Source of the DNA: Anaeromyces robustus | Taxonomy: Eukaryota; Neocallimastigomycota; Neocallimastigomycetes; Neocallimastigales; Neocallimastigaceae | DNA: 64,000 nt | Assembly (NCBI GenBank): GCA_002104895.1 | Contig: MCFG01000198.1 | Span: forward strand, 57,501-121,500 | Direction: 5' to 3' | In this document: one piece after another, positions 1 to 12,078 of the stretch | Layout of the letters: every line of letters starts with the position of its first letter | How positions within the stretch are numbered: position 1 is the stretch's first letter | The notes under the pieces: generated by a model | What the model saw: only the letters and a program-made list of their open reading frames with translations | What the model was told of the DNA's origin: nothing | Database searches by the model: none | Position numbers and translations under genes: made by a program

Positions 1-405
1 TTTTTTAATTAGAACAATTTATATATAAATAATTATGTAATTTTTTTTTTCTTTTTTATTATTATTTCTTAATTTACATGATAAAAAGTTTTATATGATA
101 TTTGAAGAAAAAAAAGGATGGTAATTGTATTAATTTTGTTATAAATAAATAATCGTTACAATTTTTATCAATAATATTAAAAAAAAAATATTATTAATAA
201 AAATTTTTAAAAATAAAATTTATTATTAGATATATATATGTAATAATAAAAATATTAATAATAACGATAAAATAAAAGTTATTTTTTAAATAATTTTTAT
301 TAAAATATTATTATTATTATTTTTATGTAATAAAAAGAAAATAAAGGGTTTTTATGATAAGTGGTTTTAATGTTAAAATATATATAATATATATTAATAA
401 AAGGG
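1..405. other. AT-rich intergenic DNA at left edge
   Basis: Nearly pure A/T sequence with short homopolymers and TA-rich stretches. No coding frame or RNA gene is visible. It lies downstream of the minus-strand 127-aa gene, so its right part should hold that gene's 3' UTR and polyadenylation signals, but no site can be singled out in such AT-rich DNA. Confidence 0.6.
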
Positions 406-789
406 TTATGATGAATTTCCTTTTCTATAATTTAATGTAGATAAACGTAACGAAGAATTTGTTTTTGGAATATTAAATTGTCTTGAGGATAATAAAGAAT
501 TATTAGAAGACGATGATCCTGACACTTCATTATTATTATTATTCATATTAGAAATATTAGAAGCATTTTGTGAATTCGATGAAATGTTATTCATGTTATT
601 TTGAGCATTAATCTGCCTATGTTTTACTCTCTCTAGAGACAGTGCCATAGGATTTACCCATGTCCTTACAGATATATATTGTTTATTAATTGTTTCTTTT
701 ATGGGAGCAAAGGCTTGTTCTTTTTTATCCCTTCTATCCATTTCCTCCACTTGTTGCTTTTGAAGAAGAAGGGTTTGTTGAAAACGCAT
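406..789 (-). CDS. Hypothetical 127-aa protein, Asn/Ser-rich C-terminus
   Basis: An intact single-exon frame, much less AT-rich than its surroundings, with ordinary codon use including GAC, GAG and AGG. Residues 1-65 are non-repetitive and look structured: a charged helical start containing LQKQQVEEMDRRDKKEQ, then a segment with SVRTWVNPMALSLERVKHR. Residues 66-105 are a low-complexity Asn/Ser tract, and the last 20 residues are basic. No signal peptide or membrane segment is visible. I do not recognise the family. The composition change exactly over the frame argues that it is real. The ATG at 789 is the only sensible start, with stops and AT-rich DNA upstream. The start region looks like a complete small protein, but an undetected upstream exon cannot be excluded. 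Confidence 0.6.
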   Translation of the reverse strand: MRFQQTLLLQKQQVEEMDRRDKKEQAFAPIKETINKQYISVRTWVNPMALSLERVKHRQINAQNNMNNISSNSQNASNISNMNNNNNEVSGSSSSNNSLLSSRQFNIPKTNSSLRLSTLNYRKGNSS

Positions 790-2426
790 TTTATTTAATT
801 TTAAAAAACAATTTATGATATATTATATTGTATTGTATTTTATTTTTTAAAGTTAATTTACTTTAAAAAGAATAAGTTAATACGGTGTCAAATAATATAA
901 TAAAATACTGATTTTAGAATTTATTTTATTTATTTATAATGGCTAATTTCTTTTTTAACTGCGTAATATTGATTTTTTTAAAATTAAATTATTAAATTAT
1001 TGAATTATTGAATTAATCTTTTTTAGTAAAACATAATATATATATCGAAAAAATATAATAAATAATATTGAGTAAATATTATTTAAGAAAGAAATGATAG
1101 TTTTATTTAAAATTATATATTGTGAAAAAAGTATTTATATTTATTTGAATGACAAATTTGTTACATACAGTTTTTTTTTTAAATTTATGCTAGAATTCAG
1201 TTCGATAACAATTATATTAATATTTAAAAGATTTATAAATACTTTTGTATAAATATTAATATAATTATTTTAATTTATTATTAAATTAAGTATATATGAT
1301 ATTATTTACTATTAAGAGAAAAATTATATATAAATATGGTATAATAATTAGTAAAAATCAACATATATTAATATATGTATTATTTTCTTTTCTTTTTTAT
1401 TCTTTTTATTATTATTATTATTATTATTTATTTATATGTACTATATATTATTTAAAGGCTGAAATTTATATATGTTATTTATATTCATTATTGTTAAAGT
1501 ATTGCTTTTTAATATAAATTATTATGTAGAATAATATATAATATAAATTGGAATAACCTAAAGAAATATATTATTACAGTTAAAGATTATAATACTTTAC
1601 AATTTTTACAATTCAAATTCCGTTTAATAATGTAATTCTGTACAAATTGTTTAAATGAAAACTTTAAGTTTTTTTATGTCTGGTATAATTACAAGGTATA
1701 ATTTATTAATGAATTAATGATTTAATTTTTATTAATGTCTAACTCTTTTGATATTTTAATAGTTTTAACAGAGCTAATTCTTTATATTATAATATATAGT
1801 GTAAAATATATATTTTTTTGTTTTTTAAAAGTGTTTTTAAATTAAGAAGTAAATAATAAATAAAGTAATTATATATTTATTGTTTTAATTATATATGAAA
1901 TATTTTTCTGAAAAATTATCTTTATTTTTATAATATTAAAAATTTTTATTTTTTAAAATTTTTATTTTTATATTTATTAATTATATAAATTGGCTATTGA
2001 AAAATGAAAACAAAAAAAAATAAATAAGAAAGAAAGTAAAAATCTTGTAACATTTATATTTTTATAAGATAAATAAATTTTATTAAAAATATATAATTAA
2101 AATAATTTATTATTATTTTATATAAACTGTAATTAATAATTAAATGCTAATAATTATTTTTTTACTATAAGTAAAAATGAATTTTAATAAAAATAAATTT
2201 ATTTATTTTGTATTACATTATATAATATAATATATGTTATATTATATTGTATTATATTGTATATTTAATCACTCATATTTATATATTTATATAATAGTAC
2301 TTTATATAAAACTATTTATATAAGTTTTTTATAAACAAGAAAAAAAAAAAACATCTAATAATAAATTAATTACTAATTTTTATTTTTTTTATTATAATTA
2401 TATAATCTATATAATATATTCTCTTT

Positions 2427-2460
<34 letters not shown>

Positions 2461-3622
2461 TTCTTTTCAAAGAATGAACTTTATAAAAAAAAAAAACGAT
2501 ATATAAAGAATATGATTATATTACTATAAAGTTTCATATTCATTTCATTTTGTTCAAAATGAAACCAAAAAGTAAAAAAATATATTGGTTTTTTTTTATT
2601 ATATTTATTATTGATAAGTTAAGATTTAATTTATTAGTCATTTATCACATTATCTTTTTTCTTTTTTTTTTTTTTTTATTTTATTTAAAGATACCACATT
2701 TAAATATGAAGTGAAATATAATATAATATAATAAAATAGAATAAAATAATATAAAATATATTTAATATTATATTTAATCATTTATATAATAAAAATAAAA
2801 TAAAATATAATAAAATAAAAAAAAATTAAAAAAATAAAATAAATAAAAATAAAATATTTATTAAATAGTTAATTTTAAAATGCAGTATTAATTTTAGAAA
2901 TTATTAGTATTAATAGTTATGATTATTTCTTTTTGAAATATTATTATTAAATTACTTCTTACATAATTTATTTTATTATATATTAATTTTTTAATAATTT
3001 TTTATTTATAATTAGTTGTTCATATGCCCTTTTATATAATATATAATATTAATATACCATATATTACAATATATATTAATATATTATATAATATATTAAT
3101 ATATATTAATGTATATATGAAAAATTTTAATAAAAATAATTTTAAATTAAAAAAATTAAAAAAATTATAAAAATTAAAAAAATAAAAAATTTGGATTGTG
3201 GTGATGGTTTGACCCTATATTAATCTATATATATTAAAGACGTTTAATAATTTGAGATCATATTATATATCACAGTAACAAAAACAATACGTTTAAAAAT
3301 TATAAAAAAGTTTTTTTTCCATACTATAAAAGAATTTGAATTATTGATGTTTACTAATAGATGATATGAAATTCTTATTTTTTTAATGATTAATAAATTA
3401 GTTACTGATTTAATTTAATCAAAGTTTAACCATAAGATTTTTTATTAAATGTTAATAATATCTATAAAAAATAGAAAGATGGTTATCATTCCAGATATAG
3501 GAAAAAAGAATATTAATATAATGATTTTAGATTTATAAGAATTAATTGATAATACTTTTTTTGTTTGTAAGAATATATTATAATAAGTTGGATAAATTAA
3601 TATTTATCATTACTTATAAAAT

Positions 3623-3633
3623 TATTTATTCAT

Positions 3634-3680
<47 letters not shown>

Positions 3681-3726
3681 TCTATTTATTTATTATTTAT
3701 TTATTTATTTATTTATCTATTTATTT

Positions 3727-3758
<32 letters not shown>

Positions 3759-3769
3759 TCTATTTATTT

Positions 3770-3800
<31 letters not shown>
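3623..3800. repeat. (TTTA)n array with higher-order period
   Basis: A TTTA tetranucleotide array in which a variant TCTA step followed by a TTATTATTTA junction recurs near 3681, 3717 and 3760. The recurring variants show that blocks of about 35-43 bp were duplicated as units. The frame through it encodes only a Phe/Ile/Tyr/Leu repeat and is not a gene. Confidence 0.85.
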
Positions 3801-3803
<3 letters not shown>

Positions 3804-4369
3804 TAAGATTAATAATATTATTTTTCCACTATTGATATATATAGTAAAGTAATTAAAAAAATTCATATTACAAAAGTTTAATATTTTTAAGGATAATGTA
3901 TAATTATTGTAAAGAGGAATAATATATGGAAGATTTACTTATCATTACTATTATTAATATATTATTAATTTTACATCTTAATAAAATAAACTTATATTTA
4001 AAGCTAAATAATTTTATTATTACTATTTAGTAATTTTCATTTTTTTTTTTATTTTTATATTTAAATATTAAAATTTTTTGAAATATATAGAATTAAAAAT
4101 AATATATTTGCTAATATTTATTAAAATATAATTGGTATAAATTAATCTTTTAAATTATTCAAATTCAATTATTTTTAATATATTGTAAATTAATTTGTGA
4201 TTCAAATTAAATAGTTTGTTTATATTCATATGATAAAATATTTAATGTATATAATATATTGTATTATATTTTAATATATGTTTATTATTTATTGTATATT
4301 GAATGCTTTTAAAATGTCAAGCAAAAGAATGTAAAAAAAATAATAAAATAAATAGGTAAATAGATAATA

Positions 4370-4440
4370 AATAAATAAATAAATAAATAATGAATAAATA
4401 AATAAATAGATAAATAATAATTAAATAAATAATAATAGGA
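4370..4440. repeat. AAAT/AAT-type microsatellite
   Basis: A degenerate array of AAAT steps interrupted by GAAT and AGAT variants. Confidence 0.6.
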
Positions 4441-4895
4441 TAAATAATAATGAAATAATTAATAAAAAATAAATAATTATTAATTGTTGATATTTTAAAT
4501 TTATTAATTAATAATGAAAGTAATGGACCTCTTTATTTGAGCCTTTTTGTTTGTTTTATTAATAGTTTATTCTATTTATTACATTAGAATGCAATTAAAT
4601 ATATACGCTTTAAAATTATTATTAAAAAATGAATATGACTGATATAATATTAATTACATAATATTAATTATAGTATATTATAATTATGTCTTAAGTACCC
4701 ATTGTGATTTTTTCATATTATTAGATGCATTTGATTTGATTATTTGATGTAATCATAGAAAAGATATTTTTATTTATAATTATTTTTATTTATAATTAAT
4801 AATCTTTTATTATATTAATATGAATTCATATATAAAATTAAATTATAATGTAATTAATACAGATAAATAACAGCCATTACAACACCGACAACAAC

Positions 4896-4897
<2 letters not shown>

Positions 4898-4935
<38 letters not shown>

Positions 4936-4946
4936 AAATAAATAAG

Positions 4947-4979
<33 letters not shown>

Positions 4980-4980
4980 A
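4898..4980. repeat. (AAT)n followed by (AAAT)n
   Basis: A trinucleotide AAT run passing directly into an AAAT run, with one AAGT variant. Confidence 0.8.
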
Positions 4981-5405
4981 ATTAATTAATCAATTCAAAA
5001 GATGTTATATTAATTATTCAAATGGATTTATTGGTAATTTTTTGTAAACAATTTCTTATTATGCATGAATAAGTAACTGATAATTTTAATTAAATCAAAA
5101 TAATTTTTATTATAATGCCATGACAGAAGATAATTTTTGAAAATAAATAAATGAATAATTTTATAAAATAAAAAAAAATATTTATATTTTAATAAAAAAT
5201 TTATATGTATTATAGCAATTTTCTGTTATATATATATATATATATTTTTTTTTTAAAAAATAAATATTTGGGTATTATGATAAAATATTTAATAATAATA
5301 GTGATAAAAACATTATTATTTACAATTTGTAATACTATATAATAATCTATTATGAATATAATTTATTAAATTATAATTATAATAATTCATTTTTAAATTA
5401 ATTAA

Positions 5406-6422
5406 TTAATATAATCTATATTCTTTATTATCATATTCCTCAATTTCATATCCATTATATATTTTTTTATAAAAATTGTCAAATTTATTAATTATGAAAT
5501 TTTTTTCTCGTGTATCCTTTTTAATTAATGGAGTTATAGCATCCACATCATCATAATATTTACGTTTAATTGCTTCTTCGTACCATTCATCTTTAATAAT
5601 AATTTTATTTTGTTCTTCTTTAATGATGTTTTGTAATTGTTTAGTTGATATGATAATTTTATTTTTATATATTCCAAGTAAATTTAAAATAAAATTATTA
5701 TCAAATAAATAATATTTAAAAATAACATCCAATGAATCCGATAAAAGAGTATCGTCGTTAGTATGATATTGTATTAAATCAATTATAAAACGGTCAAGGT
5801 ATTTTTGATTGAAACCATGAGATAAAATATATTTTAAATTTTTTTTATTAAGAAAATTTTCTTCAATTAAATGACATAATATTTTTCCATTTTCATAATT
5901 TATATTCGCACCATTTTCTAATAATAAATTTGATACACGAAAATTATTTTTTGCTAAAGTAAAAAAAAGTGGAGTATTACCTTGGTCTAGTAATAAATTT
6001 TTTTGATTATTAAAATAATTTAATGTTTGATAATGATATTGATTAATAATAAATTTTATCATATTTATGGAAGCTTCATTCTCAATAGAACATATTAAAA
6101 TATCAAAATCTTCATTCTTTAGTTCTTTTAAAGATATATCATTATTTTCAATATACTTTTTAAGATAATTTACATCATTTGTTTTTATGATAGCTTTTAT
6201 ATCATTCCGTTTCTTTTTGATTTCCAAAATAATAGAATTTATTAATTCAAGTGAAGCATTATTTTTAATTAAACCTTTAATTGTTTCTACCAAAGACATA
6301 TAAAACATTACACTCCAAATATTTAATGTAAGGCCATTTTTTTCAAGATATTTTTCAAGTTTACTTATATTGCAATTTTTAATTAAATCTACAATATTGC
6401 TTCTTTCTTCAGCTGTTGCCAT
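5406..6422 (-). CDS. Ankyrin-type helical repeat protein, 338 aa
   Basis: An intact single-exon frame starting MATAEERSNI. The protein is a string of helical pairs. The clearest ankyrin unit is at residues 147-176 (DQGNTPLFFTLAKNN, then NLLLENGANINYENG). Others are degenerate, for example IKTNDVNYLKKYIENNDISL and HLIEENFLNKKNLKYILSHGF. Ankyrin proteins act as protein-binding scaffolds; no partner or enzyme domain is visible. Residues about 231-277 (LDVIFKYYLF through IYKNKIIIST to QNKIII) match a segment at residues 79-127 of the giant ankyrin protein encoded at 43753-49221, so the two belong to one lineage-specific family. The C-terminal 60 residues are charged and not ankyrin-like. The start lies just downstream of an ATT/ATG-rich microsatellite, typical of promoters in this window. 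Confidence 0.85.
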   Translation of the reverse strand: MATAEERSNIVDLIKNCNISKLEKYLEKNGLTLNIWSVMFYMSLVETIKGLIKNNASLELINSIILEIKKKRNDIKAIIKTNDVNYLKKYIENNDISLKELKNEDFDILICSIENEASINMIKFIINQYHYQTLNYFNNQKNLLLDQGNTPLFFTLAKNNFRVSNLLLENGANINYENGKILCHLIEENFLNKKNLKYILSHGFNQKYLDRFIIDLIQYHTNDDTLLSDSLDVIFKYYLFDNNFILNLLGIYKNKIIISTKQLQNIIKEEQNKIIIKDEWYEEAIKRKYYDDVDAITPLIKKDTREKNFIINKFDNFYKKIYNGYEIEEYDNKEYRLY

Positions 6423-6423
6423 A

Positions 6424-6465
<42 letters not shown>

Positions 6466-6495
6466 GATTATGATTATGATTATGATTATGATTAA
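6423..6495. repeat. (ATT)n(ATGATT)n microsatellite before ankyrin gene
   Basis: ATT trinucleotides passing into several TGATTA hexamers directly upstream of the start codon of the 338-aa ankyrin gene. It lies in the presumptive 5' UTR and core promoter. Confidence 0.8.
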
Positions 6496-7223
6496 AATTA
6501 TAGAATAAATTATATTTAAATACTTTATAAAAAAGATTAATTTAACTTATTTTAATTCAATACTATTTATTTACAGAAATTTGATAATCATTGATTATTA
6601 TTTAATATTTTTATTATTTAATATCATTAATTTTTAAATCATCTTTTACAATTTTAGATATTAAAGGAATATTAAAATTTAATTTTAATTATATTATTTT
6701 ATATTTAATCATTTTGAGATTTATCATATTAATAACATTGATTTATATTAATATTTAGATTTTTATATTTTATTAATGATTTTTATTGCATTTATATTTA
6801 AATATGTATATAAATAATTCAACTTTGTATTTATATATATAAGAAATACTATTTTGTAATTGTAATAATAATATTATTATTAAGAAATGAATATTTAAAA
6901 AGTTTTAATCAGAATAATAAATAAAATAATATAAAAAAAAATTCAAAATGTTACACAATTTTTATATATTAACATTAGTTTTATGATATACTATTTTTTA
7001 GAGCAAATTAAATATAGTAATGGTATCATATATAATGAGAATATCTTTATAATTATGAAAAATGAATCTTTTATTTATTTTAGAAATACAACTCAATGTT
7101 TAATTAATTAAAAACAATATAATATGTTGTATAATATGCAAAGCTCAATTATATGATAGTCTATATTAAAAAGTAATACATTAAATAATTATTCATTATA
7201 ATGAAAAGGAAATTATTATTATA

Positions 7224-7275
<52 letters not shown>
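6496..7275. other. AT-rich spacer between two minus-strand genes
   Basis: No coding or RNA feature seen. It should contain the 3' UTR of the C5orf34-like gene, including an (ATT)n run at about 7220-7280 abutting its stop codon, and the promoter of the 338-aa ankyrin gene. Confidence 0.5.
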
Positions 7276-7280
<5 letters not shown>

Positions 7281-10044
7281 TTGTATTTAATAAAAATTTT
7301 TTGTTTTTTTCTTTTATTTCTTCAATTAAATCTGATAATTTCATATTATCTGGTTGATATTCTTGATTTATATATCTATTTTTTATATCATCGTTTAAGT
7401 TAGATAACATTTTATCATACTTTAAATACCTTTGAAGACGTGAATAATCTATATAATTTATTAAAATAAAATTATCATTAAACATAATAATTATTAAAAT
7501 AAAATCATTATTAAACCTATTAATTACATTATGATATATCATTTCAAAGGTAGTATATATAAAGATATATATAAAAAAATGCCATATTAATTACAATTTT
7601 ATTTAGTTACCTGTTAATGTTAAAAATATTTCATTACGACGAATTTCATTTTGAATTTTATTCTTTATTTGTACTTTTTTTAATTTTTCAGCTTCTCTAT
7701 GAGCTTTTGTAGAAAATGCCCATTTTGCAAAATTATACGAAATTTTAATGTATTTTTCATAATCAAAAGCTTTAAATAATCGTAATATAATTTTTTCACC
7801 ATTTCGTTGTATAATTTCACATTGATCAGAATTAATTTTTAATAGAACAATAACTCTATCAGAAAATACCTATTTGAAAATAAAAATAAAAAAAGATTAA
7901 TTTAAGAGAGTTTTTTAAAAATTAATATTTTTTTTGTTAAAAAAAAATAAATCAATCAATGTTTTTATTCATATATTAAATACTTACAACTCTAACTCGA
8001 CCATCACAGTATGCCCAAAAATCATTATCATTAATTGTTAAATGTTCTTGAACTTGTGAAGATAAAGATGATGATATAGGTATTAAATCTTTTTTATTAA
8101 GTCCATAATTATAAAATTGAATAGGTAATGATTTCTTAATATTATGAGAAGTATCATATTCATTAATTTGTTGTTTAAATGAATTCATATCAAAATTATT
8201 CGTTTTCATAATAGTATTATCATTAAAAGGAGATGTAGAATTATTATTATTATTACTATTATTATTATTTATCGATTGATAAAGAATTAAAGCTTTATGT
8301 AAATATTTTTGAATAGGATATCGTTTATTAGAGATGTGATTAGTAATAAAAGTATTAAATGTTTTCCCTATTCCTTTCCATTTAATAATATCTTCTTGGC
8401 CTTGCCTTTCTGGAAAATATACAGATATATAAGTCATATCTTGTCCTAATATCCTAAAAATTGCTTCATCATCATTAACTTTAATTTCAATTTCATTTGT
8501 TGGTAATAAACGATAAGTAGCTTCTGGTGTATATATAAACTTTATAGATCGTGGATGTTGAAAATCTGGTGGTGATTGAAGAACGGTATCTTTTATAGAG
8601 GTATATTGAGGTATTTTTTCAACATACATATCTTTTTTTTTATTATCTATTAAAGGATTTGGGATAGATAAATTAACTATTTTTTATTTATATTATTAAT
8701 ATAAATAAATATAGATATAATTAATTATAAGACATTTTAAGACAACATTTTAATAAATTACTAAACATAAATGATTAATTTTTTACATGTTATCATATTA
8801 ATTATTTTATATTAAATGTAAAGGAAAACGCAATTTAATACAATATATATATTTACCGTTTATGCATTGTTGATATAGCCAAAGAGGATAAAGACACCAT
8901 TCAGGTATATCTTTTATAGAAAATTCTTGAATTATATATTGATAAACATATTGACCATGATAAAAATCATTAAATGTATTTTTTAATGGAGAGTAATCAA
9001 AAAGATTATTAGAAAAGTTTCCTAAATACATTGGGTATCTAACTTTAAAACTATATATTAAGAAAAAAATTTTATATTAAAAAATATTTTGTGTAACGTT
9101 AACAAATATAAATATATATAGAAGTATTAAAGTTAATTTTTTTTATAAAATAAGAAAATCATAATAACACAAACAAGACATAATTAATATATATTAATTT
9201 TATATAACAAAGATAAAAAGAACGTTTACATTTGATAGTGAGATGATATAATAATTGTGACATATTTATCTAATGATTGTATTGTTGTAGTATTATTTGA
9301 TGATATTGTAATATTTAATTTTTTAAACAATATATCGGAGTTAGTATTAGAATTTTTTTTAAACTCTTCAAATGAAAAACCATCTTCTTGGAATGAAATA
9401 TATGGCCAGTGAACATACTCCAATTTTGAATTTGTCTTATATTAAGTTATAAAATTATATAATAAATACATTATTTGAAATTAAATATATAAATATATAT
9501 AATTATTATTATTATTATTGTTATTATTATTATTATTATTTGTAATTATTTTATACGTGATATATATATTTACTCTAAACCAGTTATCATTTTCATTAAT
9601 TATCCATTCTATTGGAAAATATGGATAAAGTGAATACATATTACGAATTTTCAAAGCTTCTTTTACATAGTTTTTGTATTTACTTAGAACAAATGATGTT
9701 TTTTGTTTATTGGTTATAGAAGGCTGTTTTAAATTATTTGAATGGTGTATATTATTTATATTTTTTTCGTGATGAGTATTAAATGATGATTGCGTTAAAT
9801 TTGGTTTATTTAAATTATTTTGAAATGTTGTTGAATAAGATAATAAAAGTGAAGGACGAATATGTAAAGGAAAAATCTTATTTTTATCATTAAAAGGTGT
9901 TTCATATAATATTGAATGACCTGTTTTGGAAAAATGAAGACTTATTAAGTTTTCTAATATAAAATAAAATGAAAATTCTTGTGTATCATTAAAAAGAACA
10001 GCTTGTTCAATGGCATTAGAAACTGGTTTATATGAATTTTGCAT
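7276..10044 (-). CDS. C5orf34-like protein (DUF4524/DUF4520 type), 6 exons
   Basis: Six exons join in frame: 10044-9574, 9435-9230, 9050-8857, 8631-7988, 7869-7611 and 7448-7276, giving 648 aa against about 638 for human C5orf34. All introns are GT-AG and phases agree. Landmarks in the human order, from memory, are: KTSFVLSKYKNYVKEALKIRN (human THFVISTYREQLQRALDFRN); LEYVHWPYISFQEDG (human TEVRWPSLDTDG); an EFSIKDIPEWCLYPLWL block; TYRLLPTNEIEIKVNDDEA followed by an aromatic stretch; and WAYCDGRVRVVFSD followed by a second strand-rich domain. The C-terminus is a basic coiled helix. The protein's biochemical role is unknown in any organism I can cite. An Asn-rich insert (exon 4) and a disordered His/Asn stretch (exon 1) are lineage-specific. 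Its start is 825 bp from the divergent NMT gene. Homology is confident; function is open. Confidence 0.85.
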
Positions 10045-10868
10045 TTACGTTATTATTATAAGTTTTAAATTTTATTATTTTTCTTTGTGCTTTTTCGTTA
10101 TAATGTTGACTTTTTATATTATATGAAATGTATATTAAAAATTGCTTTTTTTTTTTTTTTAGAAAAACAGAATTATCTTATACATTATATAATGTTAAAT
10201 ATTATCTTATATTATATATTAGTATTTAATAATAATTATTATATTTAAATATTATTTTATATTAGTAATGGAATATATATTATGATTTATTTATATACAA
10301 AATGTTATTTGAAAAAAAAAAAAAAAAAAAAAAAAAAAAGAATATTTTTATTTTTTCAAATAAAATAAATTTTTAATTAAATTTTATGATTTATAGAGTT
10401 GGTTTTGATATTAAATTATCATATATAATATTTAATTAGTATGACTTTATATATAAATCTTTTTTCTTTTTTATTAAAAGAGCAAAAAGTGAAAAAGAAA
10501 GTAAAAGAAAAAATACTTTTAAATTTATATGTTATATTATTATTATATATAATAAAAAAAAAAAAAAGTTAAAGTTAATTTCTTATATATATATATTTTA
10601 ATATAATGAAATAAGTTGAACTACAAAATTTTATTGTGATGATTAAAATAATTGTTATTAAATTAATATTCTTGATAAATTAATTTAATATATTTAATAT
10701 ATTGACAATATTACAATAAAAAAAAATTTTTATATTAATATGTTTATATATAATTTTTTTCTTAAAAATCAAAAATTGTATTATTTGCAAATAATTGCAT
10801 TGAATAATTACAATAAATATTAATATACATAAATTTTATATTTAAGAAATAAATATTAGAAAATAAAA
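10045..10868. promoter_or_regulatory. Divergent promoter region, C5orf34-like / NMT
   Basis: An 824-bp AT-rich spacer between two head-to-head genes, so both promoters must lie here. It contains poly-A and poly-T tracts, including about 30 A at 10311-10339, that would exclude nucleosomes. No specific TATA or factor site can be distinguished from background. Confidence 0.5.
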
Positions 10869-11261
10869 ATGAGTGGAAAAGATAATAAAACTGAAGAGCA
10901 GAAAAAGGCTCTCGAACAATTGATTAATCAATTAAGTTTAAAGCAAGCTGTTCAGGATAAAGAAAAAGAAAAGGAAGAAGATTTTAAATTTTGGAAGACA
11001 CAACCCGTTCCAGCTATAGGTAATTCCAAAAAAAGACCAGTAGTAGATAATGTCTCTTTTTTTAATATCAATCATTAATAACAAAGAAAAAGCCCATATT
11101 CTTTTTTCGAAAAAAAAAAAAAACTTTTGATAAATATAAAATATAATTTAAATATATAAATGTATAAATTAATTATAATGATTGATTCATTTTTATTATT
11201 ATATAATGGGTATAAATTATATTTTTTATATTTTCATAATGCGATATATTTATTTAACAAA

Positions 11262-11294
<33 letters not shown>

Positions 11295-12014
11295 AAGTTT
11301 ATAATTAAAGTTTAGTTGTTTTTTTTTTTAATAATTTTTTAAAAAAAATTAATTGAAATTTGGAATTATAATTCATTTAATATATATAAATTTTTATATA
11401 TCCATACTGAATCAATCATCCACAATTTATTCTTAATATGAATTTTAAATTTTAAATTATAATTTTATAATCAATATCAAATATGTTATTTTTTAGATTT
11501 AACATTTTTATAAGAAATTCATAATATATTAATACTATTATTATTATACTATAATTAATATTATTGTATTGCTTTTAAATTTTTATTATATAAAATATAT
11601 AAAATATATATAGACGAAGAAGTTAAAGAAGACGGTCCAATTGAAGCTGATACACCATATGACCAAATCAAAAAAGAACCATATGCTTTACCAGGCTCAT
11701 TTACTTGGTGTAATGTTAATATTGATGATAAAGAAGAATTAACTGAATTATATACATTACTTACAGAAAATTATGTTGAAGACGATGATGCTATGTTCAG
11801 ATTTGATTATTCAGCTGAATTTTTGAAGTGGTAATTAAAATAAAATTTCATTACAGATATAAAAAGAATTTTTCTTATCAAATATTTAAAATATCTGTTT
11901 ATTATAATTATTTTTTATATTAATATATAATTTTAAATGTATATTTTCATTCTATCTTTATTGTATTTTTAATATATTATGTTTTTTTTTAATAATTCTT
12001 TCTTTTTATTTATA

Positions 12015-12078
<64 letters not shown>

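Larger units (their letters stand above)
790..5405. other. Gene-free AT-rich spacer, 4.6 kb
   Basis: No convincing exon was found on either strand. The stretch contains poly-T runs (about 2429-2460 and 2657-2677), TA-rich palindromes near 3040-3115, a (TTTA)n array, and an AAT/AAAT array near 4898-4980. Open frames here translate only into Tyr/Phe/Leu/Ile runs and follow simple repeats. A short stretch at about 3190-3250 is less AT-rich (it includes TGGTGATGGTTTGACCC) but shows no recognisable RNA fold or box motifs. Confidence 0.55.

Noticed and set aside
1296-1517. 73-codon plus-strand frame rich in Tyr, Ile and Phe
   Set aside because: Its composition simply mirrors AT background and ATT repeats; no conserved-looking segment.
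3190-3300. Possible snoRNA near TGGTGATGG
   Set aside because: No matching D box at a sensible distance and no terminal stem.
3546-3806. Plus-strand frame with IYLFIYLF repeats
   Set aside because: It is the translation of a TTTA microsatellite, as are similar frames at 32982-33245 and 24705-24989.
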